In this document: positions 1-8,295 of the stretch, piece after piece
How positions within the stretch are numbered: the first letter of the stretch is position 1
Layout: the number at the start of each line of letters is the position of its first letter
Assembly: GCF_017114915.1 (NCBI RefSeq)
Contig: NZ_JAAUOE010000014.1
Location: 1-42,891, forward strand
Source of the DNA: Pseudomonas frederiksbergensis
GTDB lineage: Bacteria > Pseudomonadota > Gammaproteobacteria > Pseudomonadales > Pseudomonadaceae
Length of the DNA stretch: 42,891 nucleotides
Direction: 5' to 3'
Notes under the pieces: generated by a model
What the model was told of the DNA's origin: nothing
What the model saw: only the letters and a program-made list of their open reading frames with translations
Database searches by the model: none
Program-made: the position numbers and the translations under genes

Positions 1-29
1 CCATTTAGGCTGAGGCAACAGCGAGCGGG

Positions 30-51
30 CTACTGTTAGAAATAACAGTTT
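30..51. repeat. 22-bp dyad motif, copy 1
   Basis: The core ACTGTTA-GAAA-TAACAGT is a perfect 7-bp inverted repeat around GAAA. It matches 17 of 22 positions of a second motif at 36370-36391, which lies upstream of a lower-GC orphan gene. Here it sits just beyond the terminator of the orphan gene at 130-504, so it could belong to the upstream region of a minus-strand gene off the left edge. Its role as an operator or as a mobile-element trace is inference only. Confidence 0.5.
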
Positions 52-88
52 CGACGAACGGTATTCACGACACGAAGACGTTCAGCAC

Positions 89-119
89 AAAAAACGCCTG
101 ACCGATAAACGATCAGGCG
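89..119 (-). terminator. Rho-independent terminator of the 130-504 gene
   Basis: Read on the minus strand, a 10-bp stem (CGCCTGATCG with CGGTCAGGCG, one G-U pair, TTTAT loop) is followed at once by six U residues at 94-89. It starts about 10 nt after the stop codon of the minus-strand gene. The mismatch becomes a G-U wobble only on the minus strand, which fixes its orientation. Confidence 0.85.
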
Positions 120-129
120 CGAAGAAAAA

Positions 130-504
130 TCAGGCTTCGATATACAGTCTCAGGGGCTCCGAACACGGCTCCAGACTCGACTCATCCGCAAATTTGTAGC
201 GCAATTCCACCTCTGTGTTCAGGTACTTTTCCAGTTCCGATTTCGGGACTCGCAGTTCAATCCCCGTCAGTTTTACCATGTCGTCGCTGGCCTCATCCCA
301 GACGCCGGTCGGCTCTGCGAGACCCTCCCAGTCAGGTTCTTCCGTGTTCGTGCCGAGGATCGGGTAGACATCCCAGTTCGGCGGAATATCGTTCGGATCC
401 GGGACGCGGACGATCAAGTCTTCGCTGAGGGTCGATAGCGGGATGGTTGCCTGATCGGCGGGGTGATCCGGGAATTGCGGAAGGTAGGCAATGGCAAAAG
501 TCAT
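130..504 (-). CDS. Orphan hypothetical protein, 124 aa
   Basis: I do not recognise this protein. The ATG at 504 is chosen because AGGAGA lies 9 nt upstream; the frame stays open a further 36 codons but nothing supports a longer protein. The product is acidic, has no signal peptide and no membrane segment. Its C-terminus (VELRYKF then SEPLRLYIEA) resembles the last strands of a beta-sandwich or Ig-like domain, so a small all-beta fold is plausible. It stands alone, divergent from the AEC transporter, with its own terminator at 89-119. A perfect 8-bp hairpin at 530-549 lies just upstream of the Shine-Dalgarno. Codon choice and GC look less biased than in the neighbouring core genes, suggesting an accessory gene. 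Confidence 0.75.
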   Translation of the reverse strand: MTFAIAYLPQFPDHPADQATIPLSTLSEDLIVRVPDPNDIPPNWDVYPILGTNTEEPDWEGLAEPTGVWDEASDDMVKLTGIELRVPKSELEKYLNTEVELRYKFADESSLEPCSEPLRLYIEA

Positions 505-529
505 GTTGAATCGCTCTCCTTGAAAGATC

Positions 530-549
530 TGCCGCGATCCTTCGCGGCA
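530..549 (-). promoter_or_regulatory. Hairpin in the leader of the 130-504 gene
   Basis: TGCCGCGA-TCCT-TCGCGGCA is a perfect 8-bp stem with a 4-nt loop. On the minus strand it ends about 10 nt before the AGGAGA ribosome-binding site of the orphan gene. It could protect the 5' end of the mRNA or affect translation; no function can be read from sequence alone. Confidence 0.4.
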
Positions 550-729
550 GTCGTCGCACTTTACCGGGCGCATCGGTGATCTGCCGAATCCGATCATGAC
601 CAGGCATTTCAAGGTTCAACATCGTACGCAGGCAATTGTCCCGGGGCGCGTGGGAACGATCCGGCGATCCGGGTGAAAGTGGCTTATCATTAGCCCCCTA
701 ACGACGTCCACCCCAAGGTTCCCCCCGGC

Positions 730-1671
730 ATGCTGGCTATTTTCCTCGAAACCCTGAACATCACCGCGCCGGTGTTTGCCATGTTGTTACTGGGGGTGCT
801 GCTCAAGCGCATCGACTGGATCAACGACAACTTCATCCACACCGCGTCGGCCCTGGTGTTCAACGTCACCATGCCGGCGTTGCTGTTTCTGGGCATCCTG
901 CATGCCGACCTGCACGCCGCGTTGCAACCGGCGCTGCTGACCTACTTCTCGGTCGCGACCCTGGCGTGCTTTGCGATTGCCTGGGGTTGGGCGATCTGGA
1001 AGTGCCCTCGGGAAGACCGGGGTATCTACACCCAAGGCGCGTTTCGCGGTAACAACGGGGTGATTGGCCTGGCCCTGGCGGCGAGCATGTATGGCGATTA
1101 CGGGATTTCGCTGGGGGCGATTCTCGCGGCGCTGGTAATCCTGTTCTACAACACGCTCTCGACCATCGTGCTGGCGGTCTACAGCCCGGTGATCAAGTCT
1201 GATCCGTGGAGCATCTGCAAAAGTGTGATGGTCAATCCGCTGGTGATCAGCGTATTTGCGGCGACGCCATTTGCCTGGTTCCAGATCGGCTTGCCGGGAT
1301 GGCTGGAGAAGTCCGGCCAATACCTGGCGCAAACCACCTTGCCATTGGCGCTGATCTGCATTGGCGGCACGTTGTCCCTGGCGGCGATGCGCAAGAGTGG
1401 CCCGATGGCGCTGAGTTCAAGCCTGATGAAGATGATCGGCCTGCCGGTGCTGGCGACACTGGGCGCCTGGCTCTGGGGCTTTCGCGGGGCGGAGTTGGGG
1501 ATTCTGTTTCTGTACTTCGGCAGCCCGACCGCCGCGGCCAGTTTCGTCATGGCCCGTCAGGCCAACGGTAATCATGAACTGGCGGCGGCGATCATCGTGA
1601 TAACCACGCTGATGGCGGCGGTTACTACCAACATCGGGATCTTTTTGTTGCAGTGGGGTGGGTGGATTTAA
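730..1671 (+). CDS. AEC family transporter
   Basis: An inner-membrane secondary carrier of the auxin efflux carrier family (AEC; YfdV/MdcF type), 313 aa. The protein is hydrophobic throughout, with two blocks of membrane helices separated by a short central polar loop. The N-terminal block contains NVTMPALLFLGI, with the helix-breaking Asn and Pro typical of the family, and the C-terminal block contains GSPTAAASFVMARQ, a conserved AEC feature. Bacterial members move small organic acids such as malate or malonate, but the substrate cannot be told here. The gene is monocistronic, divergent from the orphan gene on the left and convergent with the PcaC-like gene on the right. The ribosome-binding site is weak (AAGG, well upstream of the ATG). 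Confidence 0.9.
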   Translation: MLAIFLETLNITAPVFAMLLLGVLLKRIDWINDNFIHTASALVFNVTMPALLFLGILHADLHAALQPALLTYFSVATLACFAIAWGWAIWKCPREDRGIYTQGAFRGNNGVIGLALAASMYGDYGISLGAILAALVILFYNTLSTIVLAVYSPVIKSDPWSICKSVMVNPLVISVFAATPFAWFQIGLPGWLEKSGQYLAQTTLPLALICIGGTLSLAAMRKSGPMALSSSLMKMIGLPVLATLGAWLWGFRGAELGILFLYFGSPTAAASFVMARQANGNHELAAAIIVITTLMAAVTTNIGIFLLQWGGWI

Positions 1672-1701
1672 CCTCAGGATTTGCGGTGTTCTTCAGATCT
1701 C

Positions 1702-2082
1702 CTACTCCGGCTTCTGATAAGTATCGATCACTTCCTGCGCCGCCCGAAACGCATCGATTGCCGCCGGCACGCCGGCATACACCGCGCAATGCAGCAGCGC
1801 TTCGCGAATCTCCTCCACGGTGCAGCCATTGTTCAGCGCACCGCGCACATGGCCTTTCAATTCTTGCGGGCACTTCAACGCGGTCAGCGCGGCGAGGGTG
1901 ATCAGGCTGCGGGTTTTCAGCGGCAAGCCTTCGCGGTTCCACACACCGCCCCAGGCGTGCTCATTGACAAAGTCCTGCAACGGTTGGGTGAACTCGGTGG
2001 CGTTACCCAAGGCGCGGTCGACGAAGGCGTCGCCCATTACTTGGCGGCGGATTTCAACCCCAGGCTTTTTATCAGTGCTCAT
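1702..2082 (-). CDS. Carboxymuconolactone decarboxylase family protein, PcaC-like
   Basis: A 126-aa protein of the carboxymuconolactone decarboxylase/AhpD fold. Alignment from memory to PcaC is close: RRQVMGDAFVDRAL near the N-terminus, then AWGGVWNREGL, KTRSLITLAALTAL, GHVRGALNNG, and CAVYAGVPAAIDAF. PcaC decarboxylates 4-carboxymuconolactone in the protocatechuate branch of beta-ketoadipate catabolism. It lacks the CxxC of AhpD peroxidases. No other pca gene is nearby; instead the start codon overlaps the stop of the upstream antiporter by 4 nt (ATGA), so the two are translationally coupled. The family assignment is firm, but 4-carboxymuconolactone as substrate is unproven because of the context. 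Confidence 0.85.
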   Translation of the reverse strand: MSTDKKPGVEIRRQVMGDAFVDRALGNATEFTQPLQDFVNEHAWGGVWNREGLPLKTRSLITLAALTALKCPQELKGHVRGALNNGCTVEEIREALLHCAVYAGVPAAIDAFRAAQEVIDTYQKPE

Positions 2083-3140
2083 GGCAATTCCCTCTTGTGG
2101 TGTTGGCGGCGCCAGGCGCGTAGCGAGGTGAACAGCAAAAACGCCACCAGCGCCGGCAGGACGAAAAACAGCATCAGGTGTTCAAGTTTGCCGGCCAGCG
2201 GCATGCCCGTGGTGAACGACACCACGTGCAGCCCATAGGCCAGGTACAAACCCAAAAACAGCAGGCCTTCGGCGCGTGTCACCCGGTAGCCGGAATAGAA
2301 CACCGGCAGGCACAGCACCGCGACACCGAGCATCACCGGCAAATCGAAATCCAGCGCGTTGGGCGAGACCGACAGCGGCGACGGTGCGATCAACGCGGTC
2401 AGCCCGAGCACGCCCAAGAGGTTGAGCAGGTTGCTGCCGATCACGTTGCCCACGGCGATGTCCCGTTGACCGCGCAACGCGGCGATCAACGACGTGGCCA
2501 GTTCCGGCAGGGAAGTGCTGACGGCGACGATGGTCAGGCCGATGATCCGCTCCGACAAGCCCAGGTCGGTCGCGACCGCCACGGCGGCGCCGAGCAGCAA
2601 GTGCCCGGCGAACACCAGCATCGCCAGCCCGGCGACAATCATCAGCAGGCTGCTGATCCACGGCGCCTGCGGCGCTTCATGCGCCGCCGATGACGGACGG
2701 GTCGAGTGCCGCGACTGACGCAGCAGCAAGCCCAGATACAGCGCCAGCGCTGTCAGCAGCATCACGCCATCGGCCCGAGTCAGTTCTTCGTTCCACGCCA
2801 GTACGAACACCAGCAGGCTGGCGCCGATCATCAGCGGAATATCCAGGCGCACCAACTGCCGCGAAACCCGCAGCGGAGTAATCAGCGCGGAGAGTCCGAG
2901 GGTGACGAGGATGTTGAAGATGCTACTGCCGATCACGCTGCCGACGGCGATGTCGGCGTTTTGCGCCAGGGTGGCTTGCAGGCCGACCGCCATCTGCGGC
3001 GCGCTGCTGCCCAGGGCCACGATGGTCAGGCCGATGATCAGTGGTCGCACATGCAAGCGCGCGGCCAGGCGTACGGCGGTGCGCACCATCAGTTCGGCGC
3101 CGGCGATCAGTAAAAACAGACCACTGAGCAATTCAATCAC
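2079..3140 (-). CDS. CaCA family cation antiporter (YrbG-like)
   Basis: A 353-aa inner-membrane protein with two inverted alpha repeats, the hallmark of calcium/sodium antiporters. Alpha-2 carries the canonical STSLPE (Glu213), followed by IAVGNVIGSNLLNLLGVLG. Alpha-1 reads GSSAPQ, so the ion-binding Glu is replaced by Gln49; the rest of that repeat (IAVGSVIGSSIFNILVTLG) is intact. A hydrophilic loop at about residues 141-160 separates the halves, and extra C-terminal helices are present. The GTG at 3140 has no Shine-Dalgarno. GGAG at 3183-3186 lies 8 nt before an in-frame ATT at 3173, so the protein may begin 11 codons earlier. It follows the RlpA-like gene by 50 nt and overlaps the PcaC-like gene. 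Ion specificity is uncertain because of Gln49. Confidence 0.85.
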   Translation of the reverse strand: MIELLSGLFLLIAGAELMVRTAVRLAARLHVRPLIIGLTIVALGSSAPQMAVGLQATLAQNADIAVGSVIGSSIFNILVTLGLSALITPLRVSRQLVRLDIPLMIGASLLVFVLAWNEELTRADGVMLLTALALYLGLLLRQSRHSTRPSSAAHEAPQAPWISSLLMIVAGLAMLVFAGHLLLGAAVAVATDLGLSERIIGLTIVAVSTSLPELATSLIAALRGQRDIAVGNVIGSNLLNLLGVLGLTALIAPSPLSVSPNALDFDLPVMLGVAVLCLPVFYSGYRVTRAEGLLFLGLYLAYGLHVVSFTTGMPLAGKLEHLMLFFVLPALVAFLLFTSLRAWRRQHHKRELP

Positions 3141-3190
3141 GCTGATCAGGGGTAAATCGGCCAGTCCGAAAATAGTCAGCGCTCCGTCTA

Positions 3191-3565
3191 TCAGTCGTCG
3201 AGGGCTTGCACGCGAACCTTCGCGGTGCCACTGCGCAGCATGCCCAACTGTTCGGCCGCTTCACGGGACACGTCGATCAGGCGTCCACGGGAATATGGTC
3301 CGCGGTCGTTGATGCGTACCACGCAGGACCTGTCGTTATTCAGGTTGGTAATCTTCACCCGGGTGCCGAACGGCAACTGGCGATGGGCGGCGGTCAAGCC
3401 GTGCTGGTTGAAACGCTCACCGCTGGCGGTGCGTTTGCCATGATGTTTGGCGCCGTAATACGAAGCCGTGCCGGTCTTGTCGTAGCCGTGTGGATCGACG
3501 GTATCGGTACTGGCACAACCGGCCAGCAGGGAGAGCAGGGCGCAAGCGCTGAGCAGACGTTTCAT
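3191..3565 (-). CDS. RlpA-like double-psi beta-barrel lipoprotein
   Basis: A 124-aa lipoprotein. The signal peptide ends in the lipobox LLAGC with Cys17 as the acylation site, so the product should be anchored in a membrane facing the periplasm. Residues about 30-122 form a double-psi beta-barrel with TGTASYYG, GKRTASGE (Glu50), PFGTRVKITNL and VVRINDRGPY (Asp87), the conserved RlpA set. RlpA proteins are lytic transglycosylases acting on denuded peptidoglycan, but the well-studied P. aeruginosa protein is longer and has a C-terminal SPOR domain, which is absent here. This is therefore a short paralogue rather than the septal RlpA. It leads a minus-strand group with the antiporter and PcaC-like gene. 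Confidence 0.85.
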   Translation of the reverse strand: MKRLLSACALLSLLAGCASTDTVDPHGYDKTGTASYYGAKHHGKRTASGERFNQHGLTAAHRQLPFGTRVKITNLNNDRSCVVRINDRGPYSRGRLIDVSREAAEQLGMLRSGTAKVRVQALDD

Positions 3566-3578
3566 TAGGGTGACCCCA

Positions 3579-3688
3579 TGATCGTTCCCACGCTCCGCGT
3601 GGGAATGCAGCCCGTGACGCTCCGCGTCACATAAAGCGGACGCTGAGCGTCCAATGAGGCGTTCCCACGCAGAGCGTGGGAACGATCA
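3579..3688. repeat. Intergenic dyad repeat (gatB-rlpA-like spacer)
   Basis: The outer arms TGATCGTTCCCACGC and GCGTGGGAACGATCA are exact inverted repeats. Inside are shorter perfect hairpins: TTCCCACGC-TCC-GCGTGGGAA, GTGACGC-TCC-GCGTCAC (3614-3630) and GGACGCT-G-AGCGTCC (3638-3652). A second element of the same design lies at 42722-42834. This modular pattern is typical of dispersed palindromic repeats in fluorescent pseudomonads. It fills the space between gatB and the RlpA-like gene, both on minus, and could act as a transcript-end structure. Confidence 0.85.
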
Positions 3689-3694
3689 CTGTGG

Positions 3695-5140
3695 TTAGCC
3701 TTCGAGCTTGCTTTTGAGCAGTTCGTTGACCTGTTGCGGGTTGGCCTTGCCTTTGGAGGCTTTCATGGCCTGACCGACGAAGAAGCCGAACATCTTGCCG
3801 CGCTTGGCTTCGTCTGCCGCGCGATACTGTTCGACCTGTTCGGCGTTGGCCGCGAGCATTTCGTCCAGCACCGCCGAGATCGCGCCGGTGTCGGTCACTT
3901 GCTTCAAGCCGCGCTTGTCGATGATCTCGTCCGCGCTGCCTTCGCCGTTGGCCATGGCTTCAAAGACTACCTTGGCGATCTTGCCGGAGATGGTGTTGTC
4001 CTTGATGCGCAACAGCATGCCGCCCAGTTGCTCGGCTGAAACCGGCGACTGGTCGATGTCCAGGCCTTGCTTGTTCAACAGGCTGCCCAGTTCAACCATG
4101 ACCCAGTTGGCCGCCAGTTTGGCGTCGCCACTGATGTTCACGACTTTCTCGAAGTAATCGGCTTGCTCGCGGCTGGTGGCCAGGACGCTGGCGTCGTAGA
4201 CCGACAGACCGAACTGCGCCTGGAAGCGCTCGCGTTTCTGCGGTGGCAGTTCCGGCAGGGTGGCGCGCACGTCGTTGAGGAACGAGTCCTCGATGACCAC
4301 CGGCAGCAGGTCCGGGTCGGGGAAGTAACGGTAGTCGTTGGCTTCCTCTTTGCTGCGCATCGGACGGGTTTCGTCCTTGTTCGGATCGTACAGGCGGGTC
4401 TGCTGGATCACCTTGCCGCCGTCTTCGATCAGCTCAATCTGGCGTTGCACTTCGCTGTTGATCGCCTTCTCGATGAAGCGGAACGAGTTGACGTTCTTGA
4501 TCTCGCAGCGCGTGCCGAACTCGGCCTGGCCTTTTGGACGGATCGACACGTTGCAGTCGCAACGCAGCGAGCCTTCGGCCATGTTGCCGTCGCAGATGCC
4601 CAGGTAACGCACCAGCGCGTGGATCGCCTTGACGTAAGCCACGGCTTCCTTGGCGCTGCGCATGTCCGGCTCGGACACGATTTCCAGCAGCGGCGTGCCG
4701 GCACGGTTCAGGTCGATGCCGGTGGCGCCGCCGAATTCTTCGTGCAGGCTTTTACCGGCGTCTTCTTCCAGGTGCGCGCGGGTGATGCCGACGCGTTTGA
4801 CCGTGCCGTCTTCCAGAGCGATGTCCAGGTGGCCCTTGCCGACGATCGGCAATTCCATCTGGCTGATCTGGTAGCCCTTGGGCAGGTCCGGGTAGAAGTA
4901 GTTCTTGCGGGCGAACACGTTGTGCTGACCGATCTCGGCATCGATCGCCAGGCCGAACATCACCGCCATGCGCACCGCTTCCTGGTTCAGCACCGGCAAT
5001 ACGCCGGGCATGCCCAGGTCTACCAGGCTGGCCTGGGTGTTCGGCTCGGAACCGAACGTGGTGGAACTACCGGAAAAGATTTTCGACCGGGTGGTGAGCT
5101 GGGTATGAATCTCCAGCCCGATCACGACTTCCCATTGCAT
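3695..5140 (-). CDS. gatB: Asp-tRNA(Asn)/Glu-tRNA(Gln) amidotransferase subunit B
   Basis: A 481-aa subunit of the GatCAB amidotransferase, which binds the mischarged tRNA and activates the side-chain carboxylate with ATP before amidation. The ATG at 5140 is preceded by GAGGAGA 5 nt upstream and gives the normal N-terminus [15 protein letters not shown]; a 23-codon upstream extension overlaps gatA and has no support. The kinase-like cradle domain covers roughly residues 1-290 ([36 protein letters not shown] split by key acidic residues), followed by a helical and a C-terminal YqeY-type tRNA-binding domain ending in [11 protein letters not shown]. It is the last gene of gatC-gatA-gatB, 10 nt after gatA. 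Confidence 0.98.
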   Translation of the reverse strand: MQWEVVIGLEIHTQLTTRSKIFSGSSTTFGSEPNTQASLVDLGMPGVLPVLNQEAVRMAVMFGLAIDAEIGQHNVFARKNYFYPDLPKGYQISQMELPIVGKGHLDIALEDGTVKRVGITRAHLEEDAGKSLHEEFGGATGIDLNRAGTPLLEIVSEPDMRSAKEAVAYVKAIHALVRYLGICDGNMAEGSLRCDCNVSIRPKGQAEFGTRCEIKNVNSFRFIEKAINSEVQRQIELIEDGGKVIQQTRLYDPNKDETRPMRSKEEANDYRYFPDPDLLPVVIEDSFLNDVRATLPELPPQKRERFQAQFGLSVYDASVLATSREQADYFEKVVNISGDAKLAANWVMVELGSLLNKQGLDIDQSPVSAEQLGGMLLRIKDNTISGKIAKVVFEAMANGEGSADEIIDKRGLKQVTDTGAISAVLDEMLAANAEQVEQYRAADEAKRGKMFGFFVGQAMKASKGKANPQQVNELLKSKLEG

Positions 5141-5150
5141 GTGTTTCTCC

Positions 5151-6602
5151 TCAGAAGCCGGTTGGGGTGCGGGTGTGCCAGTCAGTGTTCTGCTGATACT
5201 GATGGGCAACGTTCAACAGGCGACCTTCCTGGAAATACGGGGCGAGCAGTTGCACGCCGACCGGCAAGCCATCGACAAAACCTGCAGGCATGGACAAGCC
5301 CGGCAGACCGGCGAGGTTGGCGGTGATGGTGTAGACGTCTTCCAGGTACGCGGCGACCGGGTCGCTGTTCTTGGCGCCGAGCTTCCAGGCCGGGTTCGGC
5401 GTGGTTGGGCCGAGGATGATGTCGACCTCATTGAAGGCGGCCATGAAGTCGTTCTTGATCAGGCGACGGATCTTCTGCGCCTTCAGGTAGTAGGCGTCGT
5501 AGTAACCGGCCGACAGCGCGTAGGCGCCGACCATGATCCGGCGCTGCACTTCCGGGCCGAAACCTTCGCCACGGGAACGTTTGTACAGGTCTTCCAGGTT
5601 TTTCGGGGCTTCGCAGCGATAGCCGAAACGCACGCCGTCGAAACGCGACAGGTTGGAAGAGGCTTCCGCCGGGGCGATCACGTAGTACGCAGGAATCGCG
5701 TGCTGCATGTTCGGCAGGCTGATGTCCTTGATCACGGCGCCGAGCTTTTTCAGCTCTTCGACGCTGGCCATGATCAGGTCGGCGATACGCGGGTCCAGAC
5801 CGGCGCTGAAGTATTCCTTCGGCACGCCGATGCGCAGGCCTTGCAGCGAACCGTTGAGGCCGGCGCTGTAATCAGGCACGGGCTCGTCAATGCTGGTGGA
5901 GTCCTGCGGGTCGAAGCCGGCCATGCCTTGCAGCAGGATCGCGCAGTCTTCGGCGGTGCGGGCCAGTGGGCCGCCCTGATCGAGGCTGGACGCGTAGGCG
6001 ATCATGCCCCAGCGCGAAACGCGACCGTACGTCGGTTTCAGGCCGGTGAGGTTGGTCAGCGCGGCAGGCTGACGAATCGAACCGCCGGTGTCGGTGCCCG
6101 TCGCCGCCGGCAACAGACGAGCGGCCACCGCCGCCGCCGAACCGCCGGACGAACCGCCCGGAACGTATTCCAGGTTCCACGGGTTTTTCACCGCGCCGTA
6201 GTAGCTCGACTCGTTGGCCGACCCCATGGCGAATTCGTCCATGTTGGTCTTGCCCAGGGTCACGGCCCCGGCAGCCGCCAGTTTGGCGACCACGGTGGCG
6301 TCGTACGGGGCTTTGAAGTTGTCGAGCATCTTCGAGCCGCAGCTGGTGCGGATGCCTTGGGTGCAAAACAGGTCTTTGTGGGCGATCGGCGCGCCGAGCA
6401 GGGCGCCGCTCTCACCGTTGGCCCGACGAGCGTCAGCGGCTTTGGCCTGCTGCAGCGCCAGGTCTTCGGTGAGGCTGATGAAACTGTTGAGCTGCGGGTC
6501 GAGTTGGGCGATGCGCGCCAGCAGGACTTTGGTCAGCTCTTCGGAAGAAAACTTTTTATCGGCGAGTCCGCGGGCGATCTCGGCCAGAGTCAATTGATGC
6601 AT
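5151..6602 (-). CDS. gatA: Asp-tRNA(Asn)/Glu-tRNA(Gln) amidotransferase subunit A
   Basis: A 483-aa amidase-signature subunit that hydrolyses glutamine and channels ammonia to GatB. The catalytic Ser-cisSer-Lys triad is visible: Lys76 in APIAHKDLF, Ser151 in [10 protein letters not shown] and Ser175 in [10 protein letters not shown]. Length and motifs match the family without gaps. AGGGA precedes the ATG. The gene lies 15 nt after gatC and 10 nt before gatB, so the three subunits are made from one transcript. With GatC and GatB it acts in the cytoplasm in the transamidation route to Asn-tRNA and/or Gln-tRNA. Confidence 0.98.
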   Translation of the reverse strand: MHQLTLAEIARGLADKKFSSEELTKVLLARIAQLDPQLNSFISLTEDLALQQAKAADARRANGESGALLGAPIAHKDLFCTQGIRTSCGSKMLDNFKAPYDATVVAKLAAAGAVTLGKTNMDEFAMGSANESSYYGAVKNPWNLEYVPGGSSGGSAAAVAARLLPAATGTDTGGSIRQPAALTNLTGLKPTYGRVSRWGMIAYASSLDQGGPLARTAEDCAILLQGMAGFDPQDSTSIDEPVPDYSAGLNGSLQGLRIGVPKEYFSAGLDPRIADLIMASVEELKKLGAVIKDISLPNMQHAIPAYYVIAPAEASSNLSRFDGVRFGYRCEAPKNLEDLYKRSRGEGFGPEVQRRIMVGAYALSAGYYDAYYLKAQKIRRLIKNDFMAAFNEVDIILGPTTPNPAWKLGAKNSDPVAAYLEDVYTITANLAGLPGLSMPAGFVDGLPVGVQLLAPYFQEGRLLNVAHQYQQNTDWHTRTPTGF

Positions 6603-6617
6603 TGAGGCTCTTTCCCT

Positions 6618-6905
6618 TTAGTCGATGACTTTCGGAACCAGGTACAGGCCGTTTTCGACCGCTGGTGCGATGGACTGATAGGCCTCGCGGTGATTGGTCT
6701 CGGTCACGACGTCTGCACGCAGGCGCTGGCTGGCTTCCAGTGGATGGGCCAGCGGCTCGATACCGTCGGTATTGACCGCTTGCATTTCGTCGACCAGCCC
6801 GAGAATGCTGTTCAGGGCCGAAGTGATGTGTGGAAGATCGGCATCATTGAGGCCAAGGCAGGCCAGATGAGCGATTTTTTCCACGTCGGAGCGTTCAAGC
6901 GCCAT
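6618..6905 (-). CDS. gatC: Asp-tRNA(Asn)/Glu-tRNA(Gln) amidotransferase subunit C
   Basis: A 95-aa small subunit that wraps around and stabilises GatA. It shows the family pattern: an N-terminal helix starting [12 protein letters not shown], a central [25 protein letters not shown], and a C-terminal [10 protein letters not shown] that inserts between GatA and GatB. GGAG lies 8 nt before the ATG. It is the first gene of gatCAB; the 210-bp gap to mreB on the other strand must hold the promoters for both operons. Confidence 0.97.
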   Translation of the reverse strand: MALERSDVEKIAHLACLGLNDADLPHITSALNSILGLVDEMQAVNTDGIEPLAHPLEASQRLRADVVTETNHREAYQSIAPAVENGLYLVPKVID

Positions 6906-7042
6906 GGGATTCTCCAGTGGAAAACAGGACGGACGGCGTCCGTGTGTTAGATTGTCGGAACACTACCGCATATCTACGGTCTCAGGGCCGCGATTGTGGG
7001 GCTTGGTGCACAGAAAAGCGGCCAATTTAACATATTGGCGCC

Positions 7043-7071
7043 TTGCCCAAAATCCCTGTCGTTGTTAGAGT
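7043..7071 (+). promoter_or_regulatory. Candidate sigma-70 promoter of mreB
   Basis: TTGCCC (7043-7048) and TAGAGT (7066-7071) are separated by 17 nt, about 45 nt before the mreB start codon. This is the best-spaced pair in the gatC-mreB divergent region. Assignment rests on hexamer matches only. Confidence 0.45.
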
Positions 7072-7103
7072 TTGCCGCACTTTTTTACCCACGCGTTGCC
7101 TAG

Positions 7104-8153
<1,050 letters not shown>

Positions 8154-8184
8154 GTCGTTGGCTTGCATCTATGCTGTTGGCGCG

Positions 8185-8210
8185 CAGGCAGCACTTTGCA
8201 GTGCTGCCTG
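8185..8210 (+). promoter_or_regulatory. Intercistronic hairpin between mreB and mreC
   Basis: CAGGCAGCACT-TTGC-AGTGCTGCCTG is a perfect 11-bp stem with a 4-nt loop, 31 nt after the mreB stop codon. It is followed by TTGGCGTTTATC, which has too few U residues for a classic terminator. It could be a partial terminator or an RNA-stability element separating mreB from mreCD. Confidence 0.6.
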
Positions 8211-8295
8211 TTGGCGTTTATCTTCTGTCAGTCTGCATCCAGGCCGGTTTGATGCCGTATGAATAAAGAGAACATTTGCCTGGGAGGAGCGGCTT

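Noticed and set aside
4067..5326. Plus-strand open frame opposite gatB
   Set aside because: Shadow of gatB; Val/Asp/Gln-rich translation with no family resemblance.
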